Of a stretch of 64,000 bases of DNA, positions 48,469 through 57,400 are shown piece by piece; the stretch's first letter is position 1, and each line of letters starts with the position of its first letter. The notes below the pieces were generated by a model. That model saw nothing but the letters and a program-made list of their open reading frames with translations. It did no database searches and was not told the origin of the DNA. Both the position numbers and the translations under genes were made by a program. The stretch comes from Legionella maceachernii (lineage in GTDB: Bacteria; Pseudomonadota; Gammaproteobacteria; Legionellales; Legionellaceae), in NCBI RefSeq assembly GCF_900167045.1, contig NZ_FUXJ01000006.1, positions 186,001 through 250,000 on the forward strand. The letters run 5' to 3'.

Positions 48469-48644
48469 TTTATTCCTTTAATAAATTACTGCACCTATAG
48501 TGAAAAATAGCACCTTTTATGCTTTTTAACATCTTGGCGATGAACTGCTATTAAGTTAAGCCTAATCCTTTTGTGGACATTCTGGATAAGCCGGGGAACA
48601 AAGTATGAGATCCGATTACTTAATGCAGAGGTGGTGGAGAATAG

Positions 48645-51503
48645 TTATTTGCTAATAACTACTCTCAGTGCTTGGGGCTTTAAGGAAGCATGATGAAGAT
48701 AAGCTTCACTGTCTTTAAGTTGCTGTTTAAAAAAGGAAATTTCCTCCTGTCGAATGGACGGATTAATATTTTGTAAAGCCTCAAGCCGATGAATTTCTTG
48801 TTGAATACTCGCTTGCATTGCTGATCTTGCTTTAGCTATTAATTCTGGAGCTTGTTCTTCAGCCATTTTATTGCCGTATTCAATCATTTTTGCAATATCA
48901 TCGCGCACTTCTTTCACAATGGTTTGGGCGGTATGAAGTTTTAAGGGTTCACACATTTTGTTCAGTTGCTCATAATTTAATATTTTGGATAGGTTTTTAC
49001 CCGTTACATCAACCAGGATCCGAATCGGTGTGAGAGGTAGAAACCGCTCAAGTTGGAGTTGTTTAGGCGCTACGCAATGAATGGTATGAAAAGTTTCTAG
49101 CAGCAAGGTGCCGGGCATAAGACCTTTCACCGAAATGGTACCCAGAGTGGCATTGCCTAATTCTGTTCCAAGAATCATTTCCATCGCTTCGGAAACCATC
49201 GGGTGCTCCCAGCTTAAAAATTCCATGTCTTCGCGAATCAATGCTTTGCTACGGGAGTAGGTAACCGTAACCCCATCTTCCTTTAATCCAGGGAAATGGG
49301 TGATCTTCATGTGGTCTGTGGGACGTAATATTTCACAGGATTCGGAGTGATACTCATGCTCTACACCATATTCTTGAAAAACAGAAGCCATGTAATTTTC
49401 AATGGCCAGGCAATTTTCCTCGAGTTCTATCGCATTAATGAGTTCTTCTGCCACAGGACGTTTGCACGAATTAAGTTCTAATAGGCGGTCACGGCCTTCG
49501 TGCAGAGAGCGCTCAATTTGTTCGGTATAGGCCTGAGTGTCTGCTATTAGTGTGCTTAAGGTTTCTGGATTGAGAGGGGATTCGATTAGAAGCGATAATA
49601 GTCGAGTTGAAAAGGCTTCGAAAATGGAGAATCCTGCTGAGCAGCTTTTTTCAAATGAATTGATCCCTTCGTGATACCAACGAAACAATGTTTCTTGAGC
49701 ACTATCTCTTAGATAAGGGACATGAATTTCCACTTGGTGAAGTTGGCCGATACGATCGAGTCGCCCTATCCGTTGTTCAAGCCAATCAGGGTTTAGAGGC
49801 AAATCAAATAATACTAAATGATGAGCAAACTGAAAATTCCTTCCTTCACTCCCTATTTCCGAACAAATGAGAGTCTGAGCGCCATTTTCTTCATCGGAAA
49901 AATAAGCCGCTGCACGGTCCCGCTCTATAATCGATAATCCTTCATGAAAAGCCGCACTGCGGATTCCTGCATTCAATTTTAGGAAGTTTTCTAGGGCAAT
50001 AGCGGTTTGTGCTTTGGCACAGATGACTAGTACCTTTTCTGGGCGGAGCGTTTTTATTTTATCAATAAGCCACGGTACACGTGGGTCATGCTTAAGCCAT
50101 TCTGTTTTATCAACTGTTATTTCGGGATAAAGATTGAACTCTGCCTCTTTTGCAGTATTGTAAATCGAAGCGGGTGCTAAAGGATAATGATGTAATTTGC
50201 GTTCTGGAAAGCCATGAATTGCCGCGCGAGTATTACGAAAAAGGACTCGCCCTGTTCCATGGCGATCAATTAATTGATTAATGATCTCATGAATACTGGA
50301 TGGTGCATTTTTACCGAGATATTTTTCGATTTCGGCTGCTAACTCCTCCGTTAATGTCTCCGTGCGGTTCAGCGCTTGATGAGTAATAAGGCGCTGCACT
50401 AATTTATTGAGTGTTTGATAATTTGCTTCCTCTTTTTTAAACGCATTGAAATCGTGAAACCGTGCTGGATCAAGCAGTCGCAGTCGAGCAAAATGGCTTT
50501 GAAGCCCTGCTTGTTCGGGGGTTGCTGTAAGCAACAATAAACCTTTACTTCTTGCTGCCAAATTTTCCACACAGGTATATTCGGGGCTTTGGGTTTCTTC
50601 TGACCAATGGAGACGATGCGCTTCATCAATTACTAAGAGATCCCAAGTGGTATTGAGCGCATGATGACGTGCTTCTTCATTCTTCATTAAGAAGTCCAAG
50701 CTGCACAAAACGAGCTGCTCAGTTTCAAAAAGATTTTCCCCAATCGTGTTGGTGATGACACCAAAATCGTCCTCAATATCAGTATCTTCATCAAGTCGCT
50801 TGTTATAACGATTTTCATCCAGAATTGAAAAAGTTAAATTAAAACGTCGCATCATCTCCACTAACCATTGGTAAACCAGGGTGTCAGGAACGACGATTAA
50901 AACTCGACTCGCACGACCCGTTTGCAATTGATAATGAAGAATCATCCCTGCTTCAATGGTCTTGCCTAGTCCTACTTCGTCAGCAAGAAGCACGCGAGGG
51001 GCAAAGCGTTGCGCGACTTCATGTGCAATATACACTTGATGTGCCAAATGGCTGGTGCGCGAGCCTAATAAACCTCTGGCGTTTGATTGCTGGAGTCTAC
51101 TTAAATGATTAAGGGTATCAATCCTTAATTTAAATGAATTCAATTTATCAAATTGACCGCTAAAAAGCCTTTGTTGGGGAGTGGTTAACTTTATAAAGCA
51201 ATCTAAGTCCAGCTCTTCGATTGTAAGTTCTTGACCTGCCTCATCAGTCCCCCTATAAACAATAATGCCTTGATCGTCCTCAACTTTAGTTACCTTAAAG
51301 GTTTGTTGGTCCAGTGTCGCAATCGTGTCGCCTTCTCTATAAATAATACGGCTTAGAGGGGCATTGTCCGCGGCATAAATGCGTTCTTCAGCGGCCGCGG
51401 GAAAACTAATTCGGATATGTCGGCCATTTATCCCCGTAATAATGCCTAAGCCCAGTTGCGATTCGGCATTACTAATCCAACGTTGACCAATAACAAATGT
51501 CAT
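48645..51503 (-). CDS. rapA: RNA polymerase-associated protein RapA (Swi2/Snf2 ATPase)
   Basis: A 952-residue ATPase that binds RNA polymerase and helps recycle it from stalled or post-termination complexes. N-terminal Tudor-like domains (FVIGQRWISNAESQLGLGII) are followed by helicase motifs: LADEVGLGKTIEAGMIL near 180, VIDEAHRLHW near 290, LLLTATPEQAG near 325, and the second lobe with CSEIGSEGRNFQFAHHLVLF and EQRIGRLDRIGQ near 560-590. C-terminal spacer and clamp-like regions follow. Length is close to E. coli RapA (968). Confidence 0.94.
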   Translation of the reverse strand: MTFVIGQRWISNAESQLGLGIITGINGRHIRISFPAAAEERIYAADNAPLSRIIYREGDTIATLDQQTFKVTKVEDDQGIIVYRGTDEAGQELTIEELDLDCFIKLTTPQQRLFSGQFDKLNSFKLRIDTLNHLSRLQQSNARGLLGSRTSHLAHQVYIAHEVAQRFAPRVLLADEVGLGKTIEAGMILHYQLQTGRASRVLIVVPDTLVYQWLVEMMRRFNLTFSILDENRYNKRLDEDTDIEDDFGVITNTIGENLFETEQLVLCSLDFLMKNEEARHHALNTTWDLLVIDEAHRLHWSEETQSPEYTCVENLAARSKGLLLLTATPEQAGLQSHFARLRLLDPARFHDFNAFKKEEANYQTLNKLVQRLITHQALNRTETLTEELAAEIEKYLGKNAPSSIHEIINQLIDRHGTGRVLFRNTRAAIHGFPERKLHHYPLAPASIYNTAKEAEFNLYPEITVDKTEWLKHDPRVPWLIDKIKTLRPEKVLVICAKAQTAIALENFLKLNAGIRSAAFHEGLSIIERDRAAAYFSDEENGAQTLICSEIGSEGRNFQFAHHLVLFDLPLNPDWLEQRIGRLDRIGQLHQVEIHVPYLRDSAQETLFRWYHEGINSFEKSCSAGFSIFEAFSTRLLSLLIESPLNPETLSTLIADTQAYTEQIERSLHEGRDRLLELNSCKRPVAEELINAIELEENCLAIENYMASVFQEYGVEHEYHSESCEILRPTDHMKITHFPGLKEDGVTVTYSRSKALIREDMEFLSWEHPMVSEAMEMILGTELGNATLGTISVKGLMPGTLLLETFHTIHCVAPKQLQLERFLPLTPIRILVDVTGKNLSKILNYEQLNKMCEPLKLHTAQTIVKEVRDDIAKMIEYGNKMAEEQAPELIAKARSAMQASIQQEIHRLEALQNINPSIRQEEISFFKQQLKDSEAYLHHASLKPQALRVVISK

Positions 51504-51539
51504 CGATAAAAATCCTTACGCGAAATTTAATTCTATGAT

Positions 51540-52793
51540 TTACGGCTTATTTTTGCGTGCTTCAGACTCATCTTCTTTATCTTGTTTTTTTTCTTTGAAT
51601 ATACTTCTTTTTGTTAGCATTTGCTCGTAATCCGTGGCCATTTTACGAACCAAACTTACAGGATTAGTCTTTGGAGAATCTAAATTATCTTGAATTGACG
51701 AACCAGTAACTTCTTTTTCTGCGCTGCTAGCAAGTTGATCTCTAGCTGTTTCATGGAAAGATCTTCTATGTTGTTGAGAGATGTAGGCTTGATCACCAAG
51801 AAGTGGTTCAGGAAGTTCGCTGTCCGCTTTGATAAACGCCTTTCGTGCCTCTTCAGCAGTCACTAAAGCATCCCGTAACGCGGTTAATTTTAATATGGGT
51901 GAGGAATCAACTTGCGTTATCTTCTTCCACAAGCCCTTGGGATGGGGATGGTGCTTAAATAAGACACTGTATTTGTTTGTGTCGTCATCCAAATTGCGTT
52001 GGCTAGTTAATACTTCATTGAGAAGTTCGATTTGTTTTTCCAGCGGTGGGCATTCCTGATAATGCTTCATGTGTCTTTGGCTTAATGATAAATGCTCATC
52101 TGTCTCTTGTGCTTTTTGATAAGCTTCTGTGCGTTTAAATCGCTTTAGTTCGGCTTCTTCTAACTGCAGTGGGATTCTTGAATAAGCGGTAAGAATACCG
52201 GTTAAAGCAGAAGCTCGTTCTCCTGTTAATCCTGACCTCTCTTGATTATTGTCTCTGTATTGGACAAGTGCTTGATGAGCCTTCTCAACACGTCGTAACT
52301 GTTTTTCATAAACGCTGCGAACAGCTAATGTCCCATTTTCAAAGCGTTCAAAAGAGGTGAGGAGTTCTTCCTTATCGGATTCAGTTGTGTATATTTTATT
52401 CGATTGTTTTATTTTTTCTTTAAAATCAGTGTATGCTTTAGTGATGGTATCCCCATTGGCATACGCTAGCCTTTTCATCCAAGGTTCCGCGTGTGCAAGT
52501 CTTAAACCTAAAGGAGGGATTCGTTCAATCAAGGTCATGACGTCTTCTTGTTTAATGAAAGTGGGCAATCCATTCCAATGTTCAACAAAACTTGGAAATT
52601 CAGTCGCAATAGTCTCTAGGGTGTTGATTATTTTTTGAGAAAAATCAATACCGAAATCTTGGGTTACTTTTAAACCACTAGAAGGACCAATTGAGCTAAC
52701 ACGTAGCATAAGATTAGCAAAATCGTTTTCAACTTGCTTCATTTTTTCGTCAAACTGGGCGGCAAGCAATTGTTGATTTGCGTCTTTTTTCAT
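51540..52793 (-). CDS. Coiled-coil protein of unknown function, effector candidate
   Basis: A 417-residue soluble protein with no signal peptide. It is largely helical, with charged heptad-like stretches near 165-300 (YEKQLRRVEKAHQALVQY; LTAYSRIPLQLEEAELKRF). The C-terminus is polar and Glu/Lys-rich (FKEKKQDKEDESEARKNKP), a composition often seen in Dot/Icm substrates. I recognise no domain. It lies 36 bases upstream of rapA on the same strand, but a shared function is unlikely. It could be a Legionella-specific effector or a structural protein. Confidence 0.6.
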   Translation of the reverse strand: MKKDANQQLLAAQFDEKMKQVENDFANLMLRVSSIGPSSGLKVTQDFGIDFSQKIINTLETIATEFPSFVEHWNGLPTFIKQEDVMTLIERIPPLGLRLAHAEPWMKRLAYANGDTITKAYTDFKEKIKQSNKIYTTESDKEELLTSFERFENGTLAVRSVYEKQLRRVEKAHQALVQYRDNNQERSGLTGERASALTGILTAYSRIPLQLEEAELKRFKRTEAYQKAQETDEHLSLSQRHMKHYQECPPLEKQIELLNEVLTSQRNLDDDTNKYSVLFKHHPHPKGLWKKITQVDSSPILKLTALRDALVTAEEARKAFIKADSELPEPLLGDQAYISQQHRRSFHETARDQLASSAEKEVTGSSIQDNLDSPKTNPVSLVRKMATDYEQMLTKRSIFKEKKQDKEDESEARKNKP

Positions 52794-52902
52794 AAATAAC
52801 TCTATAATTAGAACAGATTCATTAATTATATTACAAAATTAATCTAACTGTACAATTGATTGTCGTGATGTTTATTATTTACTGTATGGAGACACAAATT
52901 AA

Positions 52903-53667
52903 GTGATGAAAGTCCTTCGATTTGCAGCAATTTTCATTTTGCTTTCTATAGTACCCCTCTGTGCACAGGCAAGGACCTTAAAGGTAGGGGTTTCGTTTTA
53001 TGATCCGCCCTTTGTGACATTAGGCGCGAATAATCAATTTTATGGCTTCGACATTTCCCTGATGCAACATATTTGTAAAACAATAAAACATCAATGCCAA
53101 TTTATTCCAATGCCTTTTAACACGCTACTCGAAGCGATTAAAACAAATCAGGTTGACCTTGCAGTTAGCTCGATAATTATTACCCCTGAGCGAGCAGCGA
53201 AATCCCAATTTTCTTCTCCTTATCTGGTGAGTAAGACGCGCTTTATTGCCTTAAAGTTACAGCAAGAAGGCCCCTTTACTATTCAATCATTAATGAACAA
53301 AAAAGTAGGTGTTTCAGACGAAGTGTTCGCTGAACAGCTCAAATCGATGGGTGTGAATTCACAAATCGTCGTATTCAAAGATGACAGTTCGTTAATACAG
53401 GGATTAAACCAACGCAAAATTGATTTCGGATTGATTGATAATCCTACAGCTATCTATTGGCAAGAGCACTCATCCGGGATGTTAGGGATTAAAGGTAAAC
53501 CGATGCTCTATGGTTTAGGATTAGGAATTGCTATCAGTCAGGCAAATCTCGATTTACTTGATGAGATAAACATGGCCTTATTAGAATATCAGAGTAGTGA
53601 TGATTTCATCAATGATTACCATAAATACCTTTCTCATTTTTCTCATGCTGATACGGAGGAGTTTTGA
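52903..53667 (+). CDS. Periplasmic amino-acid-binding protein (SBP family 3), second orphan
   Basis: A 254-residue protein with a signal peptide ending near AQART. Mature start LKVGVSFYDPPFVTL, YGFDISLMQHICK near 55, and DLAVSSIIITPERAA near 98 mark the family 3 binding proteins for polar amino acids. Start is GTG at 52903 or ATG at 52906; GGAG (52888-52891) is 11 bases before the GTG. It has no adjacent permease or ATPase and resembles the protein encoded at 3737-4471. Confidence 0.85.
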   Translation: MMKVLRFAAIFILLSIVPLCAQARTLKVGVSFYDPPFVTLGANNQFYGFDISLMQHICKTIKHQCQFIPMPFNTLLEAIKTNQVDLAVSSIIITPERAAKSQFSSPYLVSKTRFIALKLQQEGPFTIQSLMNKKVGVSDEVFAEQLKSMGVNSQIVVFKDDSSLIQGLNQRKIDFGLIDNPTAIYWQEHSSGMLGIKGKPMLYGLGLGIAISQANLDLLDEINMALLEYQSSDDFINDYHKYLSHFSHADTEEF

Positions 53668-53699
53668 CCGCTTAGTACGCGCTTCTAAAAGGATACAGA

Positions 53700-54443
53700 A
53701 TGGAAAACAAAGGATTATTTATTGGTACTTCAGGGTGGAGTTATGCTGATTGGAGTGGATTATTTTATCCAAAAGAGGTAAAGGCCGATGATTTTTTGCC
53801 TTTTTATGCACAACATTTTGATACAGTGGAACTCAATAATAGTTTTTATAAACTACCGTCAGTAAAAAATGTAAGAAGATGGTATGAATTAACCCCTTCG
53901 AATTTTATTTTTTCCTGTAAAGCAAATCGCTACATCACCCACATGAAAAAGCTTCAAGGAATAGAAAAAAGTGTTGATAGTTTATTGACTGTTTTAAATG
54001 AGTTTCGTGAAAAATTAGGTCCCATTTTATTTCAATTCCCACCGTATTGGCATTATAACCCTGCAAGGTTGAAGAGTTTTATAGAAAATTTACCCACAAA
54101 TTTTAACTACACTTTTGAATTCAGAGATAAAAGCTGGTTTTGCCAAGAAACGTATGATTTGCTCCACTCACATCAAATGTCGCTCTGCCTATACGACTAT
54201 AGAGGGTATCAATCGCCCGAAATTATCACGGGAAATTTTGTTTATTTGCGTTTGCATGGTCCAAGGAAAGAAGCTTATACCGGATCTTACAAAGCACAAA
54301 CATTGGCGGAATACGCTCAAAAAATCATGAAATGGCGAAAAGAAGGAAAATCAGTGTATTGCTATTTTGACAACGATACAAAGTCTTGTGCACCCAAAGA
54401 CGCAATCCATCTGGAGGAGAAGGTTTCTCGTTTGCTGAAGTGA
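53700..54443 (+). CDS. DUF72 family protein
   Basis: A 247-residue TIM-barrel-like protein. The family pattern is clear: FIGTSGWSYADWSGLFYP at the start, DTVELNNSFYKLPSVKNVRRW near 41, FSCKANRYITHMKKL near 71, LGPILFQFPPYWHYNPARL near 103, FEFRDKSWF near 140, FVYLRLHGPRKEAYTGSY near 180, and YCYFDNDTKSCAP near 220. Biochemical function is not established. It follows the binding protein gene by 33 bases and may be cotranscribed. Confidence 0.9.
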   Translation: MENKGLFIGTSGWSYADWSGLFYPKEVKADDFLPFYAQHFDTVELNNSFYKLPSVKNVRRWYELTPSNFIFSCKANRYITHMKKLQGIEKSVDSLLTVLNEFREKLGPILFQFPPYWHYNPARLKSFIENLPTNFNYTFEFRDKSWFCQETYDLLHSHQMSLCLYDYRGYQSPEIITGNFVYLRLHGPRKEAYTGSYKAQTLAEYAQKIMKWRKEGKSVYCYFDNDTKSCAPKDAIHLEEKVSRLLK

Positions 54444-54596
54444 GGTTGCTTTTTCATAAAGCGAATTTTTTGCGAAGAAACAAGAAAAGCAAGATATTGC
54501 TATTTAACACATTAACCACTATATTCATGCCGCAATCACACTTCGCGAAGTTAAAAACCCCCAGTAGTCATACTTAATGATAAGGAGCGTCTGTCA

Positions 54597-55748
54597 ATGG
54601 TTTATCGTCAGTTTTTTTGCATTTCATTGTGTCTAACATCAAATTTAACTATTGCAGGAACTATGGGCCCTGAAATTCTACCTCAAACTCACTGGGACGG
54701 CGGAGTAAATATTCAAGTAATTCAGCCTTTTTTTCAAAATAATCCGGCCTTTTATTTCCTAAACGCTCGAAGGGATTCAGTCACTGAGGCTTTTTTCCAG
54801 GTTTCGGATATTCAAAACCAAAGAGATGTTTATCATCATATGGATTTAGCCCCAGAATTTTTTTTAGGTTATACCTTTGATAATGGTATCGGATTCCATA
54901 CCCGCTTTTGGTTTTATAATCAAAATACTAAGCAATCTGTGGGCACGCCTGTAACGTCTGTAACTGATTTAACTTTGTCTTTTCCCGTATCCTCTGCAGC
55001 ACCTATTGGGTTGGATATCGACACTCGTGATAATAATTTACCTGACGGTATGACGGTTACCACTAAGCTCAAAACTCAAATTTGGGATGGGATTGTGAGC
55101 AAAAGTTATGATTTGAGCAGTTCAATTCTTTCTATCGGAGCTGGAGCGCGGTATGCGTATATGTCTCAAAAATATAATGCGTTTGAGAGCCAGGCGCCTG
55201 GGGCAACATTAGATATACGGATGACTCCACCTGTCCCTCAGTTCATTACCGAGCACAAGAAAACGCTTCGTTCTGGTCATAATTTTAATGGATGGGGGCC
55301 GGTAGTGCAGCTCAATGACCAAGTGTTTTTAGGACAAAGTGGATTTTCTTTAGTAGGTACTTTACGGGGTGCTGTTTTGTTTGGTCCATCCAAGCAAAAT
55401 GCTTATAAAAACCTTCTCGTGCGAGGTACTCAATATGGGAATCAAATTTTAAGCGAAACTGCCTTTGTGCAACGTAGCAACCATCATCAAACTACTATAG
55501 AAATTGTCGATGTCGAGGCTGGAGTCGAGTACAGTAAAAGTTTGTTTGGTGGGGAAGTATCTGCTCAACTCTTAGGTGTTGCTCAAGAATGGTTTGGAGG
55601 TGGAAGTGCTTCAAAATCAGCAACCACCGGTGCAGGTTTTGGTTTGCCCGGTAGCGGTATGACAGGAGCACCCCAAGTTGCTGGAGTAACCAGCGAAAGC
55701 AATTTTGGGTTTCTAGGAGCGGCTTTTAAACTAGGATTCTGCTATTAA
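54597..55748 (+). CDS. Lpg1974-type pore-forming outer membrane protein
   Basis: A 383-residue porin with a signal peptide ending near TIAG and the same mature start GTMGP as the MOMPs. Beta-barrel strands recur (EFFLGYTFDNGIGFHTRFWFY near 80; ILSIGAGARYAYMSQKYNAF near 180; GFLGAAFKLGFCY at the end). AAGGAG at 54582-54587 precedes the ATG. It lacks the double-Cys N-terminus of the two MOMPs and is more distant. Probably a channel or adhesin of the outer membrane. Confidence 0.85.
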   Translation: MVYRQFFCISLCLTSNLTIAGTMGPEILPQTHWDGGVNIQVIQPFFQNNPAFYFLNARRDSVTEAFFQVSDIQNQRDVYHHMDLAPEFFLGYTFDNGIGFHTRFWFYNQNTKQSVGTPVTSVTDLTLSFPVSSAAPIGLDIDTRDNNLPDGMTVTTKLKTQIWDGIVSKSYDLSSSILSIGAGARYAYMSQKYNAFESQAPGATLDIRMTPPVPQFITEHKKTLRSGHNFNGWGPVVQLNDQVFLGQSGFSLVGTLRGAVLFGPSKQNAYKNLLVRGTQYGNQILSETAFVQRSNHHQTTIEIVDVEAGVEYSKSLFGGEVSAQLLGVAQEWFGGGSASKSATTGAGFGLPGSGMTGAPQVAGVTSESNFGFLGAAFKLGFCY

Positions 55749-55943
55749 GCTTGCAACTGAGAGACGTTACCTAATCAGTTAATCTAATTTTCTCAGAGTA
55801 TAGAGCAAAAAAAATGCTTATAAGCATTGGATTTGTTTTAAATGCATTGAGTTGTTGGAGATAAAGGAAGTTACTGCTCATTATATAATTTCTTTGAAAT
55901 CTTCTATCCTTAATTCTAAGATGATTTAACTTTAGGAGTGAAG

Positions 55944-56951
55944 ATGAATCAGTTAGAGCAGATTAAACAATTTTCAAAAATTGTCGTGGATACAGGGGAT
56001 GTTAACTTATTAAAAAAATATTCCTCTACTGATGCGACTACTAACCCCAAACTGATTTTAGATGCTTGCCAACAGGAACAGTATAAAAAAATTTTTTTAC
56101 AAACTCTCGAAGAATCAAAGTTGGATGATGGTTCCTCTTTTCCTCAGCCAATTCGGTTTGCAGCGCATTTTATTACAGAAATCGGATGTCAAATTCTTAG
56201 CTTAATTCCCGGCAGAATTTCAAGTGAATTGGATCCTCGATTATCCTTCGACACAGAAGGGACGATTCGTCGAGCAAATTATTTGATTAGCTTGTACGAA
56301 AAGAAGGGCGTGTCTCGTGAAAGGGTGTTAATAAAAATTGCCTCAACTTGGGAGGGAATTAAAGCCGCAGAAGAGTTAGAAAAAGAGGGAATCCATTGCA
56401 ATTTAACTTTATTATTTTCATTAATCCAAGCTATTGCTTGCGCTCAAGCTAAAGTCAGTTTAATTTCTCCATTCATTGGCCGTTTAAACGAATATTATCA
56501 AACTAAGAAACTCGATTCTGGTTCTGATTCCCCAGGGAAAAAATTAATTCAATCCATCGTTAATCACTATTTTTTAAACGACGTCAAGACTGAAGTCATG
56601 GCAGCAAGCTTTAGGAACAAAGCACAAGTACTTTCTATAGTAGGGGTGGAGTTAATGACAGTTCCTCCCGAATTACTGGATCAGCTCATCGCGAGTGATG
56701 AGTTAGTAAGCCAACAAATTAGGCCAAATGATACGCAAATGCCGTCTCCTACTACCCAGATGAGGAGTCGAGAAGACTTTATGAGATATCTCTCTGAAGA
56801 TAAACCTGCTCATGCTTTGCTCAAAGATGGTATTTTTAAATTTACCAAAGCATTTTTAAAATTAAAGCAAATTGCTTTCAATCAATCTAAATTCACTCTG
56901 CTTACTTCTGTTTTTACAGAAATGATAAGGCAGTCGATAAAAATGAAATGA
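55944..56951 (+). CDS. Transaldolase
   Basis: About 335 residues from the ATG at 55944 (TTAGGAG at 55932-55938). It moves dihydroxyacetone units between sugar phosphates in the pentose phosphate pathway. Class I transaldolase motifs: VVDTGDVNLLKKYSSTDATTN near 13 with Asp, the Schiff-base Lys in VLIKIASTWEGIKAAEELE near 128, NLTLLFSLIQAIACAQAKVS near 153, ISPFIGRLNEYY near 175, and VMAASFRNKAQV near 215. It is longer and more diverged at the C-terminus than E. coli TalB (317 residues), with a polar insert near 252-275. Named TalB/TalA only by family. Confidence 0.88.
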   Translation: MNQLEQIKQFSKIVVDTGDVNLLKKYSSTDATTNPKLILDACQQEQYKKIFLQTLEESKLDDGSSFPQPIRFAAHFITEIGCQILSLIPGRISSELDPRLSFDTEGTIRRANYLISLYEKKGVSRERVLIKIASTWEGIKAAEELEKEGIHCNLTLLFSLIQAIACAQAKVSLISPFIGRLNEYYQTKKLDSGSDSPGKKLIQSIVNHYFLNDVKTEVMAASFRNKAQVLSIVGVELMTVPPELLDQLIASDELVSQQIRPNDTQMPSPTTQMRSREDFMRYLSEDKPAHALLKDGIFKFTKAFLKLKQIAFNQSKFTLLTSVFTEMIRQSIKMK

Positions 56952-57400
56952 TTCACTGATCTTTCAACAGCAAGTATGCCCAATTTTAACGAGACCAGCC
57001 AATGTAGTTGCTATGGTTGAATAAAAGTTGAGAAAGAGATAGAGAAGAGTCTCCCGTTAAAAGATTAACAAACCCGTGCAAGGATAAAGGAGACTCTTAT
57101 GAAGCGAGATTATACAAACAAAACGGTATATGTCGGAATTGCTCCCTCCTCGAATAGCCGTAAACCTTGTTTGAGATATACTCTCATCAACAAGGAGCAA
57201 AAATGGTAAGAAATGAATATACAAAAGAGTTCAAAATAAAAGCAATAGAATTGCTAGAGCAAAGCAATAAGACTTTAAGACAATCCACTATGCCTCCTTT
57301 TTGGGTGACATAATTTTGCTGCAACTCGCGATAAATGTAATTATTGATCATAATGATTAAATACTGTACAATTGCATTTATTTTGTGCACCGGAGATGTT
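56952..57400 (+). mobile_element. Remnants of IS110- and IS3-type insertion sequences
   Basis: Two transposase starts lie back to back. A frame from the ATG at 57099 begins MKRDYTNKTVYVGI, like IS110-family transposases, but leaves the family after about 14 codons. A second frame from the ATG at 57203 begins MVRNEYTKEFKIKAIELLEQ, like OrfA of IS3-family elements, and breaks off near codon 27. An inverted repeat AAGAGTCTCC (57045-57054) / GGAGACTCTT (57089-57098) precedes the first fragment. Both are dead. The rest of the 449 bases holds nothing recognisable. Confidence 0.7.
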
